Of a stretch of 64,000 nt of DNA, positions 22,374-33,852 are shown piece after piece. A program made the position numbers and the translations under genes. This DNA is from Aplidium turbinatum. Its lineage: Eukaryota > Chordata > Ascidiacea > Aplousobranchia > Polyclinidae. Position 1 is the stretch's first letter; every line of letters begins with the position of its first letter. The notes below the pieces were generated by a model that was not told where the DNA came from, made no database searches, and saw only the letters and a list, made by a program, of their open reading frames with translations. The DNA is taken from assembly GCA_918807975.1 (NCBI GenBank), contig OU964932.1, positions 19,313,501 through 19,377,500 of the forward strand. Direction: 5' to 3'.

Positions 22374-23824
22374 CAAGGGCGCGGGAAGTAGGGGTGCTCA
22401 AGGGGCTTCAGCCCCCCCTAGAGCTAATTCAGCCCCCCCTGGAATTTTGGATAATTGTTTCAGCCCCCCCTAGAAAATTCTGATAATTTAAGGTACGTAA
22501 CATATTTTCAGAAAATTATTCGAGCAATAATTGCTACGATGAATCGATCGAGTTCCTATTACGTGTGATCGCGCTCATCATTCGAAATAAAGAGTCGTCA
22601 ATCACAGGGAACTATACCTCGCAGTAGCGGTTCCAGTCACCCTCCCTACTAACACGGCGTTCCATCGTTTATTGGACATCATTCTGCAATATTCACTTTA
22701 CACTTACAGCATAGAACAGCAAGAGATCTGGTTGTTATAACAGAGTGCGGCCAAACTTAAAGCATTATGCCTTGGATCGTTATACATTCACTGCAGTAAT
22801 CATGCTCTCGATTTGATTTTGCAAGACGTTGTAAAGGAGGTGAGGCTTATTGCCGATGCTTTAAACTTCGTTCAAGGCAGTTGTAATTCGTGAATCGTCT
22901 AAACGTAAATCTTTATTCATGTCGTTTTTTGGTTCCGATGAAGTTGCCTGTAATTTTCTGGGTTTGTGTCCTACTCGTTGGTGCGTTCGTGCTTCTGCCC
23001 TCGTTCGTGTTGTTAAGTGCTACCCTCCCCTGTTGCAATGTCTGACCGACATGACAGAAGATAGTGCAATGGAAGGAGACGCACGTGCAAAGATAGCCTA
23101 TTCAGCTTGGTAAAATAAGCACACACGTTGCGGCTTTATTTTACGATTACCTGCAGAGGTGAAGTTTTTCAGCCTGCAGAAGCCGTCGCTAGACAGCTCC
23201 AAAACAAGAAGATCTCTGCTTCTTCAGCTTTGGATCCATTACCAGTTTCCGCGAACGGATCAAAAATCTCAGAAAAGATGAATCCGTTTCCAAGCTTGTG
23301 GAAGCAGCGAACGTCCCAGCGTCTGCCAATAGCCTAAAGACGCCAAAGGATCTCCGAGTGAGCAAAACTTCAGCAAAATTTTGAAACACAGAAGAATCGG
23401 ATGCTTTGTCGTCTGCGGGAGAAGGAGCGTGGAAACGGCAATACATCAAAGCCCTTGAGTTGTTCAAGCTGAGTTTGATCGAAGATTCGACCAGGTGGAT
23501 CTGCTTACAGCAGCCACCAGAGAAAAGGCCCTTCTGAGCTGTGCAAACGGTAAGGAATGATCTGATACTGAGATCAGCTTACCGGGTGCCATCAGAAAAG
23601 ATCACCTAAAACGGAACTTACCTTGCTCAGCGATGCTGTATAAGTGGAAAAACTGCAAACGCCGTTCAAAAGGTTGCTGATGATGATGATGGCGTATGAG
23701 CGATGTTTCCAGGCTAGATTGGAGGGCAGGTTGTGAGCTTCTGGGGGGCGCAGCCCCCCAGAAGATCACAACACTAATGGCAGCTTCAGCCCCCCCCTAG
23801 AGAAAAATAGTTCCCGCGCCACTG
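22374..23824 (+). mobile_element. hAT element remnant (DUF4371/ZMYM1-like), 8-bp target duplication
   Basis: 1451 bp. Termini CAAGGGCGCGGGAA and (inverted) CAGTGGCGCGGGAA, with 'cttcagccccccctag' subterminal repeats at both ends. Perfect target duplication ACTACATC at 22366-22373 and 23825-23832. Flanking sequence (22287-22365 and 23833-23945) looks like the two halves of another hAT MITE related to 33944-34147, so this may be a nested insertion. Confidence 0.9.
22770..23113 (+). pseudogene. hAT (DUF4371/ZMYM1-like) transposase fragment
   Basis: Around 22780-22880 the sequence reads YIHCSNHALDLILQDVVKEV, and at 22965-23050 LCPTRWCVRASALVRVVKCY. These are the family blocks 'CxxHxLxLxLxDA' and 'LCPTRWTVRxxSL'. 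They lie in different frames and both ends of the protein are absent, so it is a relic. Confidence 0.75.
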
Positions 23825-23832
23825 ACTACATC

Positions 23833-26400
23833 TAAATATACGCGGTAGTTTGTTTGTTTTTCCGGACACCTTGAAGAAGTTTCGGGCTCCTAACATTATC
23901 CAGGGCCCGAGTTCAAAAGTACTCCCTGAACTCTCCTGACACCGCTACTGGTGGGCAATTCCCAGCTTCAGGAGCAGTCATGTTGCGTCGAAATCTCTCC
24001 TCAATTTCTTGAAGCGAGATTTCACAAAACGATTGCTACTTTTACTTTCAACGATCCGGCAAATCGTTTTTTCTCCTCCCGCGGTGCATAGAAAAACACT
24101 GCAGGCACAATAATTGTTGTGAAAACTCCATTATGACGTCACTACTTAAACTTTGACTGGGCAATATGACGTGTTGAAGTGAAATAGGCAACAAAGCTTT
24201 AGAATGCGGCGATGTGTTATATCAACGTGAGGAGATGCAATTTAGCAGAAGAACTTGGTTTGTTTTGATGAAGGAAGACAAAGGCCATGACTTAATCCTT
24301 TGCTAAAGGGATTATGACGTCACTCGATTCACTTCGACTGTTCAAGCATGGCGGTTGTGCGCAATACACAATTACGTGGAGAGCCGGAGAACCGAAAGCA
24401 CAATGCTTATGTGAACAGCGCTAAGAGGAATTTTCGTTTCTTGCATCGAAAATATAAAAAATCGAATTCAATTGAGATATTAGTTTTAGAAATGATCAAT
24501 TAGAAATGAGCCGAAAGAAGGTTTAGAAATGATCAAAATGAAACTATAGGAATGACTTACGACAATGTTTATGAAAACCTGGTAAGTGAATGTCTTTTAT
24601 TCATTGAACCTGAAATAATTGTGTAAAGTCGTTTTTGTCTCTAGGCTACGTTTACACAATTTAAAGAAAGTTATAAAACTCAATTTAGAGAAAGTTATAA
24701 AACTCAATGACCAATGGAAAACTTTCATATGAAATATTCTCGTGACAAATTTAGTGCCAGTGCTCCTAGATGAGTGCTAAGAAGATATCAGCAAAGTAGC
24801 AGAGCTTGTGATGTCCCACAACATGTGTAGGGTTTTGCTCAATCTTTGATTTTGCTGCTCCGGCAGTGTTTGCCTGACTGCTTGAATGTGTTTGTATTTT
24901 TATGTCGTGTGGATAGGTCTGTGATGGTTGTAGAGTATTTGCAAATGTAGCTTTCATTGCCGTCAACTGAATAATAATAATAATAACATGTTTTATTTTG
25001 CGCCCATTGCGACAACATAGCCTACAGTAGCCTACACTGCGACCTACATACGCAACACACGACTGGAATCCCAAATAAAACTTTAAACGTTGGCTGTCAT
25101 TTGTAACAGTCGAAAATTTCTGTAACAAGTGCTGAAGCTTTTTAATATGATGGATGAAACCCCTGTCATTACATTCGATTTACATTTTGCAGGTGGCAAA
25201 TTTAAGTTAAGTTGTTGGCAAAAATGCAAGCGATTGTATCAGTGGACTTATTCCAACTATTATTATCGAACACAACACAGTTCAAGTCATGTCAAGAACA
25301 AACAAAGAAAAAAAAACATCGTGAAGTCCAAGCACTCGTTTGATTGTTTAAAAAAGAATCTAAAAAGGTTGTTCTTGGTGAGTACGGATAAATGTTTCTA
25401 TTACGACTAAATGATTATGTCATAACTATGCCATTTTGCTCTTTTGATTAATGTATGATGAAATTGTGAAGAGTATTGAGTAATGTATGAAAATGTTTTA
25501 GTGGTGTACTCGCATTGATGTGAACAACGAACACGGTGGTTAGTAGGCTATGTCGGCATTTATATACTGATTTAACACTTCTTTTTTTACTTTCGTGATT
25601 AGACATGGTGATGGCGCACGACAAAGCTGCTGCCGTGCAGCAAATTGATGAAGAGTTTCAGAGTGATTTCGAAATTGGAAGGACAGGCAAGGTGGCCGAA
25701 AACGGCAAAAACTAACTTTTGGTGAGCTTGTATGTTTGAAAGACAACTGCGAATGTGTTGCTTTAGTTGTTGAATAACTATCTGTACACGTAATTAGAAT
25801 GTATTGGAACTTGATTATCGCTCTGCGTGGCGCAGAATCGAATGATAAGTTTTTTGTCACGCACGTTGGAGAGAGGGATATTACATTGATATTGCAGATT
25901 GTCAATTAACTTCGTATTATCCTGGACAACAACTGATCAAAATCCTACACTGTTGCCAAACAGCCCTCTTGAATTAAATATTTTTGTTTCATTTGCAGGA
26001 TTTCAGAATGATAAAGATACGCAAGAAAAAGCTGCTGATGTGCAATGAATATCCATCTGTCAATACGATTTGATGTAGCTTGTTTCTAATAAATGTGAAA
26101 ATATAAGAAGCTCGGCTGTTACTTTGCTTTGTCACAAAGGGAGTAGTGTTGCTTATAAATCCGTGTTGCTGCTGTTCTTTCGCCCAAGGATTAGCTAGGT
26201 TCAACAATAAACTTTTGGTGATGAGCGAGGTTTAGGTACAGAGACGTTTGGCAAATGTAAATGCCAATGCTGTTCAGATGTTTTATGCACCAGCTTGCTT
26301 CGCATGGCCAACCTTGGTCAAAGCGCGGGCATCACAATAGTCAATAGGTCAGATGAAGCAGCGTCATGGTGCATAAAAGTCAACCAGAATTTAGGCGCTA
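23833..26400. other. Intergenic sequence with minor repeats, no gene recognised
   Basis: A short repeat with 'gcgcccattgcgacaacata' at 24990-25020 also occurs at 5455-5475, next to AATAATAAT. A 93-codon frame (25129-25410) and a 121-codon - strand frame (25540-25905) resemble nothing known. Confidence 0.5.
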
Positions 26401-26429
26401 GATGAAGCAAAATGGTGCACAAGCCATCT

Positions 26430-27170
26430 TGCCAACGCTGGCCGGATACAGATGCCAACGTTGGCAAGATGAAGCAAAATGGTGCATAAAACATTTTGCC
26501 AATGTTGGCAAGATACAGAAGCCAACGTTGGCTAGATGCAGAAGTCGACGTTGGCTAGATGCAGAAGCCAAGGTTGGCAAGATGCAGAAGCCAGCGTTGG
26601 CAAGATGCAGACGCCAACGCTGGCCAGATGCATCCGAATGGTGCATAAAACATTTTGCCAACGTTGGCAAGATGCAGAAGCCAACGTTGGTAAGATGCAG
26701 TAGCCAGCGTTGGCAAGATGCATAATCCAACGTTGGCAAGATGCAGAAGCCAACGGTGGCAAGATGCAGACGCCAACGCTGGCCAGATGCATCCAAATGG
26801 TGCATAAAACATTTTGCCAACGTTGGCAAGATGCAGAAGCCAATGTTGGCTGGATGCAGAAGCCAAGGTTGGCAAGATGCAGAAGCCAGCGTTGGCAAGA
26901 TGCAGACGCCAACGCTGGCCAGATGCATCCAAATGGTGCATAAAACATTTTGCCAACGTTGGCAAGATGCAGAAGCCAACGTTGGTAAGATGCAGTAGCC
27001 AGCGTTGGCAAGATGCATAATCCAACGTTGGCAAGATGCAGAAGCCAACGGTGGCAAGATGCAGACGCCAACGCTGGCCAGATGCATCCAAATGGTGCAT
27101 AAAACATCTTGCCAACGTTGGCGTCTGCATCTTGCCAATGTTGCGGCCAACATCTTGCCAATGTTGCCCC
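26430..27170. repeat. Minisatellite, 23-bp palindromic unit with higher-order repeat
   Basis: The basic unit is GCCAACGTTGGCAAGATGCA plus GAA (23 bp), with a 10-bp palindrome CCAACGTTGG at its core. The insert phrase GGTGCATAAAACATTTTGCC recurs at about 26481, 26640, 26799, 26935 and 27094: spacings 159, 159, 136, 159, so one higher-order copy lacks exactly one 23-bp unit. Since 23 is not a multiple of 3, all frames of both strands stay open for long stretches. That produces a spurious 251-codon frame on the - strand. Confidence 0.95.
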
Positions 27171-27899
27171 AACAATCAATGTTTACTGGGTCAGGTCAAT
27201 ATATGGTTTGACCCCAAAAAATTCCTACAAAAGGTTTCCCAACGGTTTTTTGTAGTATTTATCATCAAGAACAATATATAAAAAATCTAGGAGAATCAGA
27301 GCACCGGAAAGTTGTCATTTTCAAGATGGCCGCCAAAACAGTATAATGACAATAATTCACTTAATATCCAATGTAGAGCTCCAATTCTGGCGTCTATGTT
27401 TAGGTTTTTGGTGGCGAGGAATTCATTAAAACAATTCAAAATGAAATTAACTCATTAGTTTAATGGAAAGACCTAGTCATCATCATCATCATCTAGTAAT
27501 GACTGATTGTAGGCTACGTATTGTCACGTGCATCAAGTTGGTACTGTCCACATGCTGAGGTACAGGGTAGATTATTCTGCCTACAGCTACACCTGGCAGT
27601 TGTGCAGTTGCAGTGGATAATCTTCAAGAGGGAATCTGGGTGCTCATTTATGTCCAACTCTTTTGGCACAAACTGACTGCCTTCCAGTTTCTAACCCCAC
27701 CCGCAAGTTTCCATATCACTCTCCTGTCATAGCCAGATCATTGTTGTAGAGCTGAGCGGTGTTTATCAATAAACCAGCTTAAGCTAGTGTCAAACCAGGT
27801 TTGCAATATTGGAAAGTCAATGCCTCATCCTCTGAGCCATCCCACAGTCTGTACAATATGGCCTACCAATGAATATATGTAAAGTATTGCATGTTTCAG
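27171..27899. other. Sequence between minisatellite and truncated P450
   Basis: Contains, near 27700-27840, words shared with a third SINE-like repeat (41400-41510), such as 'gagcggtgttt' and 'tggaaagtcaatgcctcatcc'. No P450 exon 7 was found here. Confidence 0.5.
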
Positions 27900-28063
27900 G
27901 TCGAAATGGAATAATTTCTATGTCAAAGAAAGTGGACATGCCTTATACTGAGGCTTTCATAGAAGAAGTGTATCGCTTCCGCACTTTGGTTCCGCTTGGC
28001 CTTCCACATAAGACAAATGCTGATGTCGAGTTAGCTGGATATCATATTCCAAAGGGAACTACG
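27900..28063 (+). CDS. Truncated P450 exon 8 (K-helix)
   Basis: Encodes SMSKKVDMPYTEAFIEEVYR then FRTLVPLGLPHKTNADVELA. Acceptor ttcag|GTCGAA, donor ACG|gtaaat. Confidence 0.88.
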
Positions 28064-28542
28064 GTAAATTTCCCATTATCCTTTTATTTGGTTTTCATGC
28101 AATTTGGGATTAAGATATTTTAATACTGTAGGACTATCACTAAATAGAGATGACTGTTGGTCTTTCGCTGCTATTCTTGTTGTGCGAATTATTTTTATGT
28201 ATTGTGTTGTGTATATTTTTGTTTATTCATCAATAGAAAAAGTAAATAAATTGAACTGAACTGTAAGTTGTCGTTTTATTAATGTATCAGCAAAGTTACT
28301 TGATCTTTTATTGGATTGATCTGCACAAATTGTACTTCATATGGTCTCTACCAAATTACCATAGAGCCGATAGATCAATACAAATCGCTATTATTTGAAT
28401 TGATTTTGATTTAGAATTGAGGAAGTTTTGTAACAAATTAAACTTCTATGTAAACTCAAACTAATGAGCATGGCAAGATAAAAGTAATATTTCTATCCTA
28501 ACTTTATCTTATAGACTACCAAAAGTTTATACGTAGGAGAAG
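28064..28542. other. Intron of truncated P450, nothing recognised
   Basis: AT-rich, without clear repeats. Confidence 0.5.
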
Positions 28543-28988
28543 TGTGGGACCTATGGAACACTTTTTTTTAAATGGTCATAACTTTTGTATTTTAACTTCA
28601 AACAGCCTAAATTTTAGATTATATTATGCTGGTGGGTGGTTTTAACTTATGATAAAGCGAAATAAAAATATGTTGATTGGTTAGCTTGTTACGAAAAAAA
28701 AAAAAAAAATTTGCGAAATGTTCCATTGGTCCCACCCCTATGGGACCAATGGAACACCCGATGGGACCTATGCAACGCTATTGCATTAGAGCTAAAAGCA
28801 CTGCTCATTATCAAGCAAAATCTAGATTTTTAACAAAGCACCATGGAAAACATTCAACACCAATCGAAAAAAACGAATACACAGAAAAATAACAAAAAAT
28901 GAAACCCACAAAATAAAGTCACGTGGTAAAGTTGTTAGTTAGACCTATGGAACACCTATGTGAAACAGTATTCCATAGGTCCCACATA
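28543..28988. mobile_element. MITE-like element with TGTGGGACCTATGGAA ends
   Basis: The outer words TGTGGGACCTATGGAACA and (inverted) TGTGGGACCTATGGAATA lie about 445 bp apart. Internal inverted copies ('ttccattggtcccac' / 'gggaccaatggaacac') lie at 28722-28757. The words resemble those near the ends of the pogo element 31393-32390, so it may be a non-autonomous pogo-type element. Target duplication not seen. Confidence 0.55.
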
Positions 28989-28998
28989 GCCATGATGT

Positions 28999-30080
28999 TT
29001 AGATAACTGGTTGTAAGTTTGAAATGATGCACTTCACTGTGCTGCATTCTTGTCTATATGAAGAGCTTAGTTCTAAAAGTACGTAAGTCACATTTGCGAA
29101 AATCGAGTTGACTATTGCTAAAAAACGCTTGCAGTCGCGTAAGTCCACCCGAGCAAACTTGGCGCTAGAAAAAGTGACTGAGTGCCTGTGCGACAGGTTG
29201 CTCTTTTTTTGCAACTTCGCCATTACATTATCGTAGCTAATTTTATTGGATCCAAGGTATTCAAGAATCGCGGTAGCTATTGACACATTAGATCAGTTGG
29301 CTGCAGTAAAATGACCAATGAAATGACAACTTGGCTCCTCAAGTAAAGTAATGTGTTCTTCAACTGCGAAATGTTTTCGAAGTCGCCCAGCAATTTCATT
29401 TTGTTTGATGGTTTAATCTTTTCGGCCATCAAAATATATGCTTTGCACATTTATGCACATGATAAGCCTAGTTTCCATTTGAGTTGTAAACCTCATTTTT
29501 CTCTCGCTCTTCTCACTTTGCTTTTATCTATGACTGATTGAGATTCGCTATCCGTTACAACTCCCGCATTTTGTAGAAATGATGAAGCAATAAGTGCTGT
29601 AGACCTATCTGAAATACCAGTACGATCGCATGATTCAGCAAATACTACTAAGCTGGAAGTAATTTTGCTTTTTCTGGGGTTTTCTGAGGCAAAACTGGGT
29701 TGATAATCAAAATCTTCGCAGCGTTCTTCATTGGATGACAAAGTTTCTGAGCTTGAATAAGTTAAAGGTGTTTTAACCAAAGCGTTACTTGTGCCTGCTC
29801 CTGGGTCTTCACGTAAAGAACGGAATTGTTCTGATTTTGCTACTCTCCTCGGAAAACGTTTAAAATTATATTTTGTGGCCGATTTATCATGTTTATCAAT
29901 CACCATTATGCGAGTTATTCTTTGATGAAGAAGGAACTGTTGTTCTGTAACAGGGACACGATTTTCCTGCGGGCAAGTACATTGCAGAAAATTGGAACAT
30001 TTAGGCTACAACAACCGATTTCAAATATTTTTACTTTGCAGATTCTTTCATTTGGTCCAAATTTTACTGAAATTTAGTCC
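28999..30080 (-). pseudogene. Unassigned conserved-looking coding remnant
   Basis: The longest frame (29493-29906) encodes 137 residues ending VVFAESCDRTGISDRSTALI then ASSFLQNAGVVTDSESQSVI and DKSKVRRAREK. The 'CDRxGxSDRxxAxIASxxLxDxGxV...VIDKxKxRR' pattern recalls uncharacterised proteins repeated in invertebrate genomes, probably from mobile elements. A second frame at 28999-29286 may belong to it. No catalytic domain can be named. It lies inside the intron of the truncated P450. Confidence 0.45.
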
Positions 30081-30748
30081 CACCTCTAGAATTTGACTTC
30101 AAAAGGTTATTCATTTTTTTTTGTAACTTTTTATCATAAATATGTACTGATGTTCGTACCTCCTGCAAAGTTAATGGACAGAACATAAATGAGCGTACAG
30201 CGTTAACGCCGTCTCACCCTTTTGCAACAAGTTTGTTTTTTGAGCAATGACAAAATAGCATTTCAAATTGGTGAAAATTCATCATTTTGCTCCTCGATGC
30301 GGGGGCAGTAAACCTTAAGCTTCGAACATGCCTTTACATAGGAAAGTTCTGGGTACATCCCACTTACAATTTATAACTAACCAGTAGAAAAATCATAAAA
30401 AAAAATTATGTTAAAACGGAAAGTGAAATTTCCCCTTTTTTTTCAAAAAATTGAAAGTTTGACCCCCCTGCGGGGGCAGAAGATGCACCCCCAAACTGAC
30501 AAAATTTTGCACACGTAATTTTTTCATGCATGTGCCACTTTTTATGACTAGCCGTTTTTGAATTTCGAAAAAAAGTCAAAAACGGCCCACTCTAAATCAC
30601 CTATGTCTAGCCAATAATGTACAGTCATAAACTTTTCTGAAGACTGCTAAGAATTTTTTACAAACTTGTTTTGATTCAAAAGAACTGGGCCTACTTGCAG
30701 CATTCCAAAGCAATTGTCAAAATGCGAGCTGCATTGTTTGTGTTTTAG
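30081..30748. other. Intron sequence, nothing recognised
   Basis: Contains one inverted G/C-rich word (CCCCCTGCGGGGGCAG near 30463) but no gene. Confidence 0.5.
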
Positions 30749-31066
30749 GTCTCTTCTAACTTGTGGGCGGTTCATAACGACGAAAATATTTGGATGGAAC
30801 CAGAAAAGTTTCTCCCGGAACGTTTTATGGATGAAAGAGGGAACTTTGTTCGTTCCAACAACGTCATCTCGTTTTCAGTGGGATCTCGTCATTGCCTGGG
30901 AGAGCTGCTAGCCCGGATGGAAATTTTCGTCTTTCTTGTTTCGATGATTCAGAAATTCGAGTTTCTGCCTGATCTGTCTTCGGATAGACTTTGTGACGTA
31001 AATCGCGGATCAAACGGACCACTTTTTGTTCCTCTGCCGTTTAAATTGATTGCTAAAAAACGTTAA
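30749..31066 (+). CDS. Truncated P450 exon 9 (haem-binding)
   Basis: 318 nt with stop. Encodes [40 protein letters not shown] and [15 protein letters not shown]. The haem ligand is the Cys in FSVGSRHCLG. Ends VPLPFKLIAKKR, unlike the intact gene's tail, so the two are distinct paralogues. Confidence 0.92.
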   Translation, partial: VSSNLWAVHNDENIWMEPEKFLPERFMDERGNFVRSNNVISFSVGSRHCLGELLARMEIFVFLVSMIQKFEFLPDLSSDRLCDVNRGSNGPLFVPLPFKLIAKKR

Positions 31067-31392
31067 ACAAACACTAATTACTGTATCGATTATATCAACA
31101 TTTTTGCGCCAAACAGTTTCATCAATTTGTTGCAAGACTTTATTTTCAATCCGCTTGTGGTAAATGTGTTTGCTTGCAGATTGGCCTAAAGGCTGCCTTA
31201 CCCCAGAGTAGGCTTACTCCGTTTAGTCCAATGCATTTTCCACGTGACCAACATACCGCATTTCAGTGTTGGATATACAAGCAATGAAGGCAAAGTTAGC
31301 TTGCCATAGAAATTCTCTACAAGCGGAAGGCTATAATTTTCATTTTGCCTGTTATATTAGCTTCGTTTACACACGTTTGGGCAATGGGCATA

Positions 31393-32390
31393 GGGGAAAG
31401 GTGTGTATTTTGAACCCCTTAAAGAAAAATAAACACAACTCAACCAACTTCCGGTCAATGTGTATTATTTTTCACCCAGATACAGTCTAGGTAGCCTACT
31501 TGCAAACCAGTGTAGAAAATATACATCACATATAATAAAAAAATACAGAATAATTAAGCAATAAAAAATGTTCAAAAATGGTCCAAATTACACATATGGT
31601 GTGTATTTTGGACCATTGGGGTGTGTATTTTGGACCATTGGAGTATGTAATTTCAACCGAAGTTGCTTGAGGTCTTCGAAATGAAATTTCTGGATGACGG
31701 TTCAAGAATCCCTTAAGCCAATCTTTTTCAGCCAGACCCTTTTCACTGTTGAAGCGGGTATTGATATTATTGGCAGACGCAATGTCATATGCAAGCTTTC
31801 TTAAATCTATGGCCCATAAACCATAAAATCTTCACTCCATTTCCAAAACATGTTTGACCAGTTGATCTTCAATATTTTCGGAAAGATCAAGTTGTCGACC
31901 AATGGTTTTTGACACTTGTGTAGCATATTTATTGGTAGCCTGTTATGGACATGTTTTAACACTACAGCTTTGGGAATTTTGAACTGACGCGATGCTGCAT
32001 AGGTGAGATGACTGGTCCAAATTACACACTGTCATGCACTGTTAAAAATTACCAAGTATGACTTCCACACTTGGTTACAAGTTTTGTAATTGAGCACAAC
32101 ATCTCCTTATAGGTTAAAGATAATACCAACATCATATCAGACTCAAACGTCATGCCAATAACGTCTGAGCGCTTAGCAACCATCTCCCCAAAATAACATC
32201 AGCATACCCAAAACCACAAATTCCAATCTCCCGTCCACGTTTCTAAACCTAATGAGCTGAGTTTTTCACATCCGGGCTATTATTTTTTTTTCTTTCAAGC
32301 TGTTCAAAAATACTGACAAAACGATTTTTATTTTTTGAGTTAGGGGACTGGTCCAAATTACACACTGGTCCACGTTACACCACTTTCCCC
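31393..32390 (-). mobile_element. pogo/Tigger DNA transposon remnant
   Basis: 998 bp with termini GGGGAAAGGTGTGTATTTTG and (inverted) GGGGAAAGTGGTGTAACGTG, flanked by TA on both sides as expected of Tc1/mariner-pogo insertions. 'Ttttggaccattgg' words repeat near the left end. On the - strand at about 31990-31660 it encodes Tigger transposase pieces: LVKHVLEME, RFYGLWAIDLRKLAYDIASA, FNSEKGLAEKDWLKGFLNRH and PEISFRRPQATSVE, the CENP-B-type DNA-binding region. The catalytic part is absent. Confidence 0.85.
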
Positions 32391-33585
32391 TACTGTGCTA
32401 TCACTTTGTTTGAAATAACTAAGGTTTTTATTTAAATAGAGAGTACCACACTAAATTGACAATTTTAAGTGTATTTTAGAGCTTTCGCCACGCAAGTGTG
32501 AGTTCGTCGCTGATCTTATTCTTGAATTCAAAAAATATATTACAATATACTGATCTTTGAATGAAAAGGACCCAGCATTTAATCTGTGGTTGTATGAAGT
32601 AGGCTACTGTAGGCTATGTTCCTTTGTTGCCATTTTTTATGACTAAAGTTAATTCTGATTCTGCATACTGTTTGTAGGCACTAGGTTACATAAAATCACC
32701 GCGAGCATCTCGACAATGGTATCAATAGGCTTCGTCCATGCATCACGTTGTTATTTAGGAAACGCATGAATAACGCAGCAGCTATATGATTGCTGTTTAT
32801 GAGTACCAATCAGTCCAATCACGCTTATGAACGCAAGATATGTAGACGTATTTCCTAGCACCAATCCTTCAGCATATGACGTACAATGTAGCTGCTTATA
32901 TGTCACTATTGCAGAACCTAATTGCAACGTCTGAAGACACTTTTGACGTTTTATTTGTACAAAAAATGTAAGAAACTATGGTATGTGAATTTATTTTTTG
33001 AGAAATATTGCCAGTGTAATATGTAGTTCATTTCTCAGCAAGTTTATATTTTGCGCCAGTTGTTTACCATCAACAAATTGTGTGTAATGTTGGCACAGTG
33101 CTACACCGAGTGCTTTCAGACTAATCGCATATCACGTCTTACAAAATGTTATGTAACTTCTTTGAGTGCTTACTCGTGCGTAAAAAAAAAGGCTAAGGAA
33201 GTCGAGAAGCCTTCGTAAGAATAGTGCTGGCTGAAGCAAAGGAAACTTGTACAGGAAACAATTGTGTATGAATGACAATGTTAAGAATTAGATACAAGAT
33301 ATATTTGTCGTATCTCGTGAATGTCGTGATACAGAATTACATCATCTGCTTTTGAATGCCTCCATGCAGTTGCACTAACATAAAGAGACGAATAAGGCGA
33401 GTCATTTTTTTTCACTAGTATGATCGCATTAAACGTCAGGGACATGTCAGTTAGCAGTTTTCAGGTATCTTTACCAAAGAGGATCAAGGTAATTTTGTAA
33501 AATATGAGTTCAATTGCAATTGCTACGTGTTTGTATTGTGCTTTGTTCACCTTTTTATTTTTTTTAGACTTTATGGTAACAAATT
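32391..33585. other. 5' flank of the intact P450 gene
   Basis: No other gene. A tract CACCTTTTTATTTTTTTTAG just before the start codon (to 33567) resembles a 3' splice site, so a 5' UTR intron is possible. I cannot place a promoter. Confidence 0.45.
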
Positions 33586-33852
33586 ATGTCGGCCTTATTT
33601 TTACAAGATTTTGACTTAACATGGATTTTTGTGGGACTAATTTCGTTTTTATGTTTATACTTATGGTATCGGAGGCCGAATAATTTTCCTCCTGGACCAA
33701 GAGGCCTTCCTATTGTTGGAGCTATTCCTTTTGTGGGAAAATATCCAGAAAGACAAATGTATAAATGGAGCAAAGAATATGGACCAATTATGTCTGTTCG
33801 ATTTGGTTTAAAAGACATGGTCGTGCTAAATGACTTTCAATCTATTTATCAG
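33586..33852 (+). CDS. Intact P450 exon 1 (anchor and hinge)
   Basis: 89 codons, residues 1-89: [20 protein letters not shown], then [18 protein letters not shown] and ending SIYQ. A second GT pair (GTTGGTGAGT) four bases further on gives an alternative donor that would break the frame. Confidence 0.93.

Larger units (their letters stand above)
27900..31066 (+). pseudogene. Cytochrome P450, 5'-truncated: exons 8 and 9 only
   Basis: Two exons with normal borders, 27900-28063 and 30749-31066, of the same lengths (164 and 318 nt) as in the intact gene at 33586-43160. They carry the ExxR (EEVYRFRT), PERF and haem motif FSVGSRHCLG, and the frame is open to TAA at 31066. Exons 1-7 are not found upstream in 23.8-27.9 kb, where a minisatellite and repeats lie instead. 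It is therefore probably a remnant from unequal exchange or deletion. Open frames and intact splice sites suggest a recent loss, or use of the exons by a distant upstream promoter. Confidence 0.85.

Noticed and set aside
24766-25905. Frames of 93-121 codons on both strands
   Set aside because: No motif, no splice context and no homology that I recognise.
26430-27170. Regularly spaced repeats considered as a CRISPR array
   Set aside because: The repeats are contiguous 23-bp units without unique spacers, in eukaryotic DNA with introns.
26398-27179. Long open frames on the - strand (up to 251 codons) and on the + strand
   Set aside because: They are by-products of the 23-bp minisatellite, which has no stop in any frame; the residues simply repeat as LPTLASASCQRW-like blocks.
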